From Bacteroidota bacterium (GTDB taxonomy: Bacteria > Bacteroidota > Bacteroidia > B-17B0 > Aurantibacillaceae): a stretch of DNA of 5,187 bases. The notes under the pieces are model-generated. The model was given only the letters and a program-made list of their open reading frames with translations, was not told the origin of the DNA and did no database searches. The stretch lies in contig CANJJP010000158.1 of assembly GCA_947474485.1 (NCBI GenBank), forward strand, positions 1 through 5,187. Direction: 5' to 3'. Positions 1-5,187 of the stretch are shown here, in pieces. Position numbers and translations under genes: made by a program. The number at the start of each line of letters is the position of its first letter. The stretch's first letter is position 1.

Positions 1-107
1 TAATGATAGATCCTTTTAAACCTTTAAAAATTACAACTGAAGCATTAAAATGCGAAGTGAAAGATTATTATAAATCATGGATGACACAAGAACAATTAAC
101 ACACTAA
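1..107 (+). CDS. hmgA: Homogentisate 1,2-dioxygenase, C-terminal end only (5' partial)
   Basis: An open frame enters from the left edge and ends at TAA 105-107. About 34 residues are visible, beginning MIDPFKPLKITTEALK and ending in DYYKSWMTQEQLTH. The pattern K-x-T-x-x-AL, then DYY, then W matches, from memory, the extreme C-terminus of homogentisate dioxygenases (human HGD has a comparable TKWGL...ENYHKCW stretch). The enzyme is a cytosolic non-haem iron dioxygenase that opens the homogentisate ring to 4-maleylacetoacetate. None of the iron ligands lie in this fragment, so the call relies on the tail match and on context: the next gene, 12 nt downstream, makes homogentisate. The ATG at position 3 is almost certainly an internal Met, not the start. 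It could instead be another small protein, but that is unlikely. Confidence 0.72.
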   Translation, partial: MIDPFKPLKITTEALKCEVKDYYKSWMTQEQLTH

Positions 108-119
108 AAATTAAATAAC

Positions 120-1277
120 ATGGAAACTAAAGATTTAACCGCAGTAAAAAACTTCGATTATTCGGGTGAAAAAGTGTTTGAAAAAGCAGAAGACTTTTTA
201 CCTATCAACGGAACTGATTACGTTGAATTATATGTGGGCAACGCAAAACAAGCGGCTCACTACTACAAAACAGCTTTTGGATTTCAAGAACTTGCATACG
301 CAGGTTTAGAAACAGGTTCACGCGATAAGTGTTCGTATGTGTTAGTACAAGATAAAATTCGTTTAGTACTAACAACACCATTTGACCCAGAAAGCGAAAT
401 TTCACATCACATCCGTAAACATGGCGATGGTGTTAAGGTGATTGCTTTATGGGTGGATGATGCTCGTGCTGCTTATGCAGAAACAACTAAGCGTGGTGCA
501 AAATCGTATTTAGAGCCTGAAGTTTTAAAAGATGCGCATGGTGAAATCGTAAGAGCTGGTATTCATACGTATGGCGAAACGATTCACATGTTTATGGAGC
601 GTAAAAACTACAAAGGTTTATTTATGCCGGGTTTCGAAAAATGGACTTCTGAATATCATCCTGGTTCAACAGGTTTAAAATACATTGACCACATGGTAGG
701 TAATGTTGAATTAGGCGCAATGAACAAGTGGGCTAAGTTTTATGGAGATGTAATGGGTTTTGCTAATCTTGTAACATTTGATGATAAAGATATTTCGACT
801 GAATACACTGCTTTAATGAGTAAGGTAATGTCGAATGGAAACGGAAGAATTAAATTTCCAATTAACGAACCTGCTGAGGGCAAAAAGAAATCACAAATTG
901 AAGAATACTTAGATTTTTATAAAGGTCCAGGTTGCCAACACATTGCGGTTGCAACGGATAATATCGTATTCACCATTTCTGAAATGAGAAGACGCGGAGT
1001 AGAGTTTTTACATGTACCAGGTTCATACTATGATACAGTAAGAGAGCGCGTTGGAATTATTGAGGAAGATATGGAGAAACTGAAATCATTAGGTATTATG
1101 GTAGATAGAGATGAAGAAGGTTACTTACTTCAAATATTTACTAAACCTGTTGAAGACAGACCAACATTGTTTTTCGAAATCATTCAACGTAAAGGAGCAA
1201 AATCTTTTGGAAAAGGAAATTTTAAAGCCTTATTTGAAAGTATAGAAGCGGAGCAGGAGAGAAGAGGAACTTTATAA
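120..1277 (+). CDS. hppD: 4-hydroxyphenylpyruvate dioxygenase
   Basis: This cytosolic Fe(II) enzyme converts 4-hydroxyphenylpyruvate and O2 to homogentisate and CO2, the step before HmgA in tyrosine catabolism. The 385-residue product has the usual length and two VOC (glyoxalase-fold) halves, roughly residues 30-160 and 185-355. The three iron ligands are visible as H191 (YIDH), H274 (GCQHIA) and E353 (FFEIIQRKG). Substrate-pocket hallmarks are FPINEPA (246-252) with the following KKKSQIEEY, and the C-terminal gating helix SFGKGNFKALFESIE (362-376). These features and the hmgA neighbour favour HPD over the related 4-hydroxymandelate synthase. The ATG at 120 follows an A-rich leader without a clear Shine-Dalgarno, as is normal in Bacteroidota. 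It lies 12 nt after the upstream stop and 7 nt before queD, which implies co-transcription. No truncation or odd residue is seen. Confidence 0.97.
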   Translation: METKDLTAVKNFDYSGEKVFEKAEDFLPINGTDYVELYVGNAKQAAHYYKTAFGFQELAYAGLETGSRDKCSYVLVQDKIRLVLTTPFDPESEISHHIRKHGDGVKVIALWVDDARAAYAETTKRGAKSYLEPEVLKDAHGEIVRAGIHTYGETIHMFMERKNYKGLFMPGFEKWTSEYHPGSTGLKYIDHMVGNVELGAMNKWAKFYGDVMGFANLVTFDDKDISTEYTALMSKVMSNGNGRIKFPINEPAEGKKKSQIEEYLDFYKGPGCQHIAVATDNIVFTISEMRRRGVEFLHVPGSYYDTVRERVGIIEEDMEKLKSLGIMVDRDEEGYLLQIFTKPVEDRPTLFFEIIQRKGAKSFGKGNFKALFESIEAEQERRGTL

Positions 1278-1284
1278 TTGAATA

Positions 1285-1737
1285 TTGGAAAAAGTTAGAG
1301 TTACCAAGAGTTTTACATTTGATATGGCGCACGCCTTGTATGGTCATGACGGTTTATGCAAAAACATTCATGGCCATACTTATCATTTACACGTTACCTT
1401 AATAGGTGAGCCAATATGCAAACGTGGCGACCCAAAGGATGGAATGATAGTGGATTTCAAAGATTTTAAAGAAATTGTAAAGGAGCATGTGGTTGATGTG
1501 TTTGATCATGCTTTGGTATTAAATAAAAAAAGTCCGCATGCTGGTTTAAGCACATTGCAAGCTGCTTTCGAAAAATTGATTTACGTTCCTTTTCAACCTT
1601 CTTGTGAAAATTTAATAATTGAGTTTAAAAACCGTTTGCTTAACGCTTTCGAAAACCATAACTTTATACTCAAAAGCATTAAGCTTTACGAAACGCCAAC
1701 ATCTTATTCCGAATGGTTTTTGGATGATAATTTATAA
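1285..1737 (+). CDS. queD: QueD-type 6-carboxy-5,6,7,8-tetrahydropterin synthase (PTPS family)
   Basis: QueD converts 7,8-dihydroneopterin triphosphate to 6-carboxytetrahydropterin in the queuosine/7-deazaguanine pathway. The 150-residue protein shows the zinc ligands H16 (FDMAH), H29 and H31 (HGH), the catalytic C25 in a C-x3-HGH motif, the D74-H75 pair (FDHALVLN), and the pterin-anchoring E136 (LYETPTSYSEW). C-x3-HGH is the QueD-type spacing. Eukaryotic-type PTPS for tetrahydrobiopterin has C-x5-HGH, so QueD is preferred. The usual PTSEN motif here reads PSCEN (105-109), a mild deviation. The start is TTG at 1285: an in-frame TGA lies at 1279-1281, and the next ATG (1324) would remove the first strand of the fold and approach H16. 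The gene lies 7 nt after hppD and 3 nt before the haemoglobin gene. A role supplying a pterin for phenylalanine hydroxylation is possible but speculative. Confidence 0.9.
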   Translation: MEKVRVTKSFTFDMAHALYGHDGLCKNIHGHTYHLHVTLIGEPICKRGDPKDGMIVDFKDFKEIVKEHVVDVFDHALVLNKKSPHAGLSTLQAAFEKLIYVPFQPSCENLIIEFKNRLLNAFENHNFILKSIKLYETPTSYSEWFLDDNL

Positions 1738-1740
1738 GAC

Positions 1741-2154
1741 ATGAAGAAGGATATAGAAAATAATCAGGTTGACATTAAATTACTGGTAGATACTTTTTAC
1801 GATAAAATTCGTGCAAACGAATTAATGGGGAGAATTTTTGACGATTTAGCAAAAGTTAATTGGGAAACGCATTTACCAAAAATGTACGGTTTTTGGGAAA
1901 ATATTCTTTTTCAAACAGGTGGATATAAAGGAACACCATTTCTTCCACACATTAAAGTAAATGCAATGGAAACATTAAGTCCAACTCACTTTAATACTTG
2001 GATGGATTTGTTTTTAGCTAATATGGATGAACATTTTGAAGGGCCTACAACTGATGATCTAAAACGTAAAGCTTTTAATATAAAAGAAGTTTGGTCGTAC
2101 AAAATGAGTTACATAAACGAGCAACACGAAAAGGAAAGAAATGCTAATTCTTAA
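1741..2154 (+). CDS. Group III truncated haemoglobin
   Basis: This is a small cytosolic haem protein of the 2-on-2 globin family, 137 residues long and similar in length to Campylobacter jejuni Ctb. Alignment by eye to Ctb places the key haem-pocket residues: Y20 at B10 (DTFYDKIR, Ctb Y19), H44 at E7 (WETHLPKM, Ctb H46), the proximal H70 at F8 (FLPHIKV, Ctb H72) and W87 at G8 (NTWMDLF, Ctb W86). The FW-x-x-x-L and GYKGTPF segments (51-67) are also typical of group III. Known or proposed roles for the group are O2 or NO/peroxide handling, and the physiological function is poorly defined. Three nucleotides separate it from queD, so it shares the transcript with the tyrosine-degradation genes. 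It may buffer or deliver O2, or protect the Fe(II) dioxygenases, but that is inference only. The last 10 or so residues are charged and probably disordered. Confidence 0.93.
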   Translation: MKKDIENNQVDIKLLVDTFYDKIRANELMGRIFDDLAKVNWETHLPKMYGFWENILFQTGGYKGTPFLPHIKVNAMETLSPTHFNTWMDLFLANMDEHFEGPTTDDLKRKAFNIKEVWSYKMSYINEQHEKERNANS

Positions 2155-2237
2155 GTCTTTCCGAAAATTCTAATTAAATTCTATCTAAATTAATTAAACT
2201 ACCTTGTAGCTCGTCTGTACTTTCAGGCTAACTGAAT
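2155..2237 (+). other. AT-rich 83-nt spacer between haemoglobin and hydroxylase genes
   Basis: This is the only sizeable gap in the plus-strand block. A 7-bp inverted repeat, GGAAAGA (2133-2139) with TCTTTCC (2156-2162), straddles the haemoglobin stop. It has a 16-nt loop and no following T-run, so it is a poor terminator. Further on the sequence is AT-rich. TACCTTG (2200-2206) and TACTTTC (2218-2224) each resemble the Bacteroidota -7 element TAnnTTTG imperfectly, and neither has a well-spaced TTG -33 partner. An in-frame TAA at 2229-2231 fixes the downstream start at 2238. The hydroxylase may be read from its own promoter here or by read-through; the sequence does not decide. Confidence 0.35.
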
Positions 2238-2831
2238 ATGGACGATTCCTTTGAAACACTTATTAATGGTTATTTAGATAATGAAGTGGGTATATCTAAT
2301 CACTTTCTTAATGAAACCTTAGCTAGCAATTTACAAAACAACCTGCTTACATTACATGGCAATGGTTTATTTCATGCTGCTGGCACTGGCAATGATTCAG
2401 TTATTTCTAAAGATAAAAAAACAAGAAGCGATGAAATTTATTGGTTAGGTAAAAGACATAATGATAAATACGAAAATGAATTCTTTAGCCAAATGGATGA
2501 ATTTGTAAAGTATTTAAATCATAGCTGTTATACAGGCATTACCGATTATGAATTTCATTATTCATTATACGAGCGGGGCAGTTTTTATAAAAAGCACCTC
2601 GATCAGTTTAAAAACAATTCGAGCCGACAATTCTCTATGATTTCTTATTTAAATAAAGATTGGAAAGAAGAGGATGGGGGGCAACTTTTGATTCACCCCG
2701 AAAAAGGTGAGCAAACTATAAATCCAACGCAAGGAAAAACTGTGTTTTTTAAGAGTAGTGAGTTGGAGCACGAAGTACTTGTTTCAAACAAACAACGTAT
2801 GAGTATTACAGGCTGGTTAAAAAGAGAGTAG
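2238..2831 (+). CDS. 2-oxoglutarate/Fe(II) dioxygenase of the EGL-9/PHD2-like prolyl 4-hydroxylase family
   Basis: This is a 197-residue cytosolic double-stranded beta-helix oxygenase, expected to couple 2-oxoglutarate decarboxylation to hydroxylation, most likely of a protein prolyl residue. The iron triad is H120-x-D122 (YKKHLD) and H178 (LEHEV), and R187 nine residues later should bind the 2-oxoglutarate carboxylate. Alignment by eye to human PHD2 is close: RSD at 63-65 with W69 matches the PHD2 RGDKITW loop, Y117 matches Y310, Y137 matches Y329 in a shared YLNKDW string, GG at 147-148 is shared, and W193 keeps the spacing of W389. Bacterial relatives include the Pseudomonas enzyme PPHD, which hydroxylates EF-Tu; the substrate here cannot be read from sequence. 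The start at ATG 2238 is the first after an in-frame stop. No signal peptide is present. A G6 run at 2676-2681 leaves the frame intact. Confidence 0.9.
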   Translation: MDDSFETLINGYLDNEVGISNHFLNETLASNLQNNLLTLHGNGLFHAAGTGNDSVISKDKKTRSDEIYWLGKRHNDKYENEFFSQMDEFVKYLNHSCYTGITDYEFHYSLYERGSFYKKHLDQFKNNSSRQFSMISYLNKDWKEEDGGQLLIHPEKGEQTINPTQGKTVFFKSSELEHEVLVSNKQRMSITGWLKRE

Positions 2832-2842
2832 GGATTATTTGA

Positions 2843-2880
2843 CCTAAACTTGCTTTCTAATATTTAATGAATATTTTAGG
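2843..2880. terminator. Weak candidate bidirectional terminator at the convergent junction
   Basis: The two blocks meet tail to tail with 44 nt between stop codons. CCTAAA (2843-2848) can pair with TTTAGG (2875-2880), and inside it AATAT (2860-2864 region) with ATATT (2870-2874) around a short TAATG loop. The left arm carries an unpaired bulge of about 10 nt. Both arms are AT-rich, the right arm overlaps the end of dabB, and no long T-run follows on either strand. Position supports a terminator more than predicted stability does. Confidence 0.25.
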
Positions 2881-4744
2881 ATGATTTACGAGCTACCTCG
2901 TGGTAAGTTTTAACATGTGGACCAAGAAAAATACGAGAGTATATTCTTATTAGCGATAAACTATTTACTAATAAGCCAATTGATACTAATGCTAAAAAAA
3001 GAATCTCATCTTCATGTATATAAGAGAAAAACAATTCTATTCCTAAAAAGGCTGATGTTATTGGAAAACCAATAAGTCCTAAACAACTTAGTAAAAATAA
3101 AAAATTTATCCTAGGGAATTCATAACAATGTCCTTGATACCAATTTAAATTTAAACCAACGCCCCTCTTTTCAAGTGAACGGAGACAAAATAAGCCAATT
3201 AACAAGGCCGCAGAAATTCCAACTGTATACATTAGAATGTGCTCCAACTCAACGTTGGCAGCAATCATTACACTCATTATAATAAATAAATGATTAAAGA
3301 ATACTAAAAGAAAAGCGAGGTAAACATTTTTCTTTTCTGTAAAAGATCTAAGTGCTAGTATTAAACCTACTAATGAAAATGCTTCTGAAATTAAATGCTT
3401 TGTATTAAAAAGAATTTCTGCCCTGTCAAAAACAACAAATCCACATATAAGTAACAATATAGATACAATTATTAGTAATGTTTTATCTCCAATAAAATGT
3501 AAGGTTTTACCAATATTTTTTAGTGTATTCCAAATTGTATGATGCATGAATTCATCCATATACCATTCTTCCATGCAAAGAACGTATAATGACTTTTTAA
3601 TTCGTGATAACAACGTTATTTTGCCTAAATCTTTTATTGGTTTAAAATTGTAAAATTGATGCCTTATTTGATAGGTAACAATTGAAGGTGAAATTAGCAA
3701 TTGATAGCTGCGAAGAAAGGCATTACCAGCAAAATGAACTAGCACTATCCAATCTAAACCAAAAGCTACCTCAATAAACATGAGTCCAATTTGTGCAATT
3801 GCAGCATATGCTATTTGCGCTTTAATGTTGGATTGCACTCTTGCTGTTGCACTAGCAATTAAGAATGTAATTAAACCTAAAATAATAATAGCAACTTTTA
3901 TTCCTGGGATCTGTTGCCAAAAATCAGATGTACGAATCAATAATAGTAATCCTGCGTGAACGGAAAGTGAGCTGTAAAATATTGCACTGGAAGGTGTAGG
4001 ACCTTCCATAGCTCTAGGAAGCCAAGATGAAAAGGGAAATTGTGCCGATTTAATAGAAGCAGCGATTAAAATCATAATACAAAAGAATATAGATAATTCT
4101 GGATGCTCATTTAAATGAGAAATTACTAATTCTGTATTTTGTAAATCTATTAATACGATGTTTTTATGCCAAATATGATGACTTGCCCAAATGCCTAAAA
4201 TAAATGCAAGATCAGCTATTCTATAGATTGAAAATATTTTAACTGCATTTCTCACGGGAATATATCTGTTTCTATAATACCCGATTAGTAAAAAAGAAGA
4301 AATTCCTGCAACCTCCCAACCAATAAAAAAAGTAGCTAGGTTTGCTGATAACACAAGTATATTATAGCCAAAATAAAAAAACATTACAGTATTGAAAAAT
4401 CTTTTATAACCTCCTTCGCGATGCAAATAAGTGCGACTATATGCTATGATTAACAAGGATAGTAGTGATCCAACCATTAAATAGGTTGCTGTAATTTTAT
4501 CAAAGCAGAAATCCAAAAAAAGTTCTGTTTCGCCATGTTTATAAATTGTAATTCCTTTGGTGTATAAAAGATTGCTACTATTAAATATCCATAAAATTGT
4601 AAATGTTAATGCGGAAGTAAATTGTAGTGCCATAGTAATATAGGCAACTGAAGACATTAATTTCTCATTACTACGTTTAACAAATAGATTAACTACATAG
4701 CCAAAAAAAGGAATTAAAATAAATATTACTAAATAAGTTTCCAT
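2876..4744 (-). CDS. dabB: DabB-like NuoL/MrpA-family ion-translocating membrane subunit
   Basis: This is a 622-residue integral membrane protein of the proton-conducting transporter family (PF00361) with roughly 15-16 hydrophobic segments. It is the expected membrane partner of DabA, using the proton or sodium gradient to drive inorganic-carbon uptake. Family landmarks are E144 (GWEVAG), the R175/D178 pair (YRIADLAF), K232 (IKSAQFPFSSWLP) and the GPTPSSA loop (248-254). In the following central helix, H337 aligns with NuoL H334, but N341 and R345 stand where NuoL has H338 and K342. Residues 387-421 (EEWYMDEF and on) resemble the segment before the NuoL lateral helix, yet about six more membrane segments follow, including GFPITSAFLGIELFF (559-573). 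The ATG at 4744 lies 1 nt after the dabA stop, so the genes are probably translationally coupled. No other complex I genes are present in the window, which argues against true nuoL. MrpA is the remaining alternative but is much longer. Confidence 0.82.
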   Translation of the reverse strand: METYLVIFILIPFFGYVVNLFVKRSNEKLMSSVAYITMALQFTSALTFTILWIFNSSNLLYTKGITIYKHGETELFLDFCFDKITATYLMVGSLLSLLIIAYSRTYLHREGGYKRFFNTVMFFYFGYNILVLSANLATFFIGWEVAGISSFLLIGYYRNRYIPVRNAVKIFSIYRIADLAFILGIWASHHIWHKNIVLIDLQNTELVISHLNEHPELSIFFCIMILIAASIKSAQFPFSSWLPRAMEGPTPSSAIFYSSLSVHAGLLLLIRTSDFWQQIPGIKVAIIILGLITFLIASATARVQSNIKAQIAYAAIAQIGLMFIEVAFGLDWIVLVHFAGNAFLRSYQLLISPSIVTYQIRHQFYNFKPIKDLGKITLLSRIKKSLYVLCMEEWYMDEFMHHTIWNTLKNIGKTLHFIGDKTLLIIVSILLLICGFVVFDRAEILFNTKHLISEAFSLVGLILALRSFTEKKNVYLAFLLVFFNHLFIIMSVMIAANVELEHILMYTVGISAALLIGLFCLRSLEKRGVGLNLNWYQGHCYEFPRINFLFLLSCLGLIGFPITSAFLGIELFFSYIHEDEILFLALVSIGLLVNSLSLIRIYSRIFLGPHVKTYHEVARKSS

Positions 4745-4745
4745 T

Positions 4746-5187
4746 TTATTTTTTAATTACATAAACAGGTAAGTTTTCTTCACCTGATTCAATTAATGAT
4801 TTTATGTCCTCTACGCAATCTAACACTTGTCTTTGTGGAGTATATGGTATGAATTCTTCATTTTTAAAAAGAAATAGTTCACCGTTATCTGGATTAACAG
4901 AAACTAAATAAATCCATTCATTTTGATACCATTCGTACATAGCTGGATTTTTTTTAATTGTTTTTAGAACTACCTGAGGATAATGCTCTACAATCATCAT
5001 TAAACGAATTGGATCATGTAAATCAATCATTTGTAATGGCAGTCCTGGTCTAAGATCACCTTCTATGCCGTTGGCTACTCCAATTAACCCCATAACGTTA
5101 TGTGGTAATTTAGAGCCAGCTCCAAGTTTTTCATTATCAACTCGAGAGAAGTAATACTCTAAATTTATTCCTCCACAAACAGGAGTA
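4746..5187 (-). CDS. dabA: DabA-type inorganic-carbon pump subunit (DUF2309), C-terminal 146 residues, 5' partial
   Basis: The minus-strand frame is open from the right edge (first full codon at 5186) to TAA at 4748-4746. It begins TPVCGGINLEYYFSRVDN, continues with KLPHNVMGLIGVANG and DLRPGLPLQMIDLHDP, and ends PVYVIKK. The INLEYYFS-VDN, LPHNV, and DLR-GLP-QM-x-x-H-P strings are hallmarks of the DUF2309/DabA C-terminus. DabA is a peripheral, zinc-dependent protein with a beta-carbonic-anhydrase-like site that hydrates CO2 to bicarbonate when coupled to DabB. Its zinc ligands and catalytic core would lie upstream, outside the window, so activity cannot be judged here. The Met at 5093-5091 is internal, because conserved family sequence extends 31 codons further upstream in the same frame. 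It ends 1 nt before the NuoL-like gene, the standard dabA-dabB arrangement in reversed order relative to many proteobacterial dabB-dabA operons. Confidence 0.9.
   Translation of the reverse strand, partial: TPVCGGINLEYYFSRVDNEKLGAGSKLPHNVMGLIGVANGIEGDLRPGLPLQMIDLHDPIRLMMIVEHYPQVVLKTIKKNPAMYEWYQNEWIYLVSVNPDNGELFLFKNEEFIPYTPQRQVLDCVEDIKSLIESGEENLPVYVIKK

Noticed and set aside
340..374. Perfect 9-bp inverted repeat (TGTTAGTAC / GTACTAACA) with a 17-nt loop
   Set aside because: It lies deep in hppD and is explained by repeated Val-Leu codons in adjacent beta strands; there is no sign of regulation at that position.
205..405. Minus-strand open frame of 66 codons inside hppD
   Set aside because: It lies wholly opposite a well-supported gene, shows no recognisable family pattern, and looks like an antisense shadow.
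1285..1737. Tetrahydrobiopterin-type 6-pyruvoyltetrahydropterin synthase
   Set aside because: The C-x3-HGH spacing and overall pattern match QueD; the eukaryotic-type enzyme has C-x5-HGH.
2200..2224. Bacteroidota-type promoter before the hydroxylase gene
   Set aside because: The -7-like strings carry mismatches and no TTG element lies at the usual spacing, so a confident promoter call is not possible.
2676..2681. G6 run in the hydroxylase gene as a phase-variable or frameshift site
   Set aside because: The frame is intact through conserved residues on both sides, the run encodes a conserved Gly-Gly pair, and six bases is short for phase variation.
2876..4744. nuoL of respiratory complex I
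   Set aside because: The immediate upstream partner is DabA, no other nuo gene is in view, and the central helix differs from NuoL at key residues.
5091..5093. Met codon as the start of a separate small 115-residue gene
   Set aside because: The same frame stays open to the window edge and encodes conserved DabA sequence (INLEYYFS, KLPHNV) upstream of this Met, so it is internal.

Overview
The window is an AT-rich, gene-dense piece of a bacterial chromosome. The best guess is an aerobic member of the Bacteroidota, probably near the Flavobacteriia. This rests on low GC, A-rich leaders without clear Shine-Dalgarno sequences, and a QueD and group III truncated haemoglobin that look like those of this phylum. 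It contains no RNA genes, CRISPR array, insertion sequence or prophage gene.

The layout is two convergent blocks. The plus-strand block (1-2831) opens with the last 34 or so codons of homogentisate 1,2-dioxygenase (hmgA). It continues with a complete 4-hydroxyphenylpyruvate dioxygenase (hppD/hpd), a QueD-type 6-carboxytetrahydropterin synthase, a group III truncated haemoglobin and, after an 83-nt gap, a 2-oxoglutarate/Fe(II) dioxygenase that closely resembles the EGL-9/PHD2 prolyl-hydroxylase family. The first four genes are separated by only 12, 7 and 3 nt, so they look like one transcript. HPD and HmgA catalyse consecutive steps of tyrosine breakdown: 4-hydroxyphenylpyruvate to homogentisate, then ring opening to maleylacetoacetate. 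QueD belongs to queuosine synthesis and has no direct link to that pathway. The haemoglobin and the prolyl-hydroxylase-like enzyme add two more O2-binding or O2-using proteins beside two ring dioxygenases.

The minus-strand block (2876-5187, read right to left) is the end of a DabA-type protein (DUF2309, the carbonic-anhydrase-like subunit of the DAB inorganic-carbon pump), followed after 1 nt by a 622-residue NuoL/MrpA-family membrane protein, its expected partner DabB. DabA runs off the right edge of the window. Together they should energise CO2/bicarbonate accumulation using the ion gradient. The DabB protein is unusual: two of the classical NuoL proton-path residues appear to be replaced, and a segment resembling the NuoL region before its lateral helix lies in mid-protein, followed by further membrane helices.

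The two blocks meet at a 44-nt convergent junction that holds only a weak candidate bidirectional terminator. No single wholly new system is evident. The points most worth following are the variant DabAB pump, the PHD2-like hydroxylase and the unexplained joining of queD and a haemoglobin to tyrosine catabolism.
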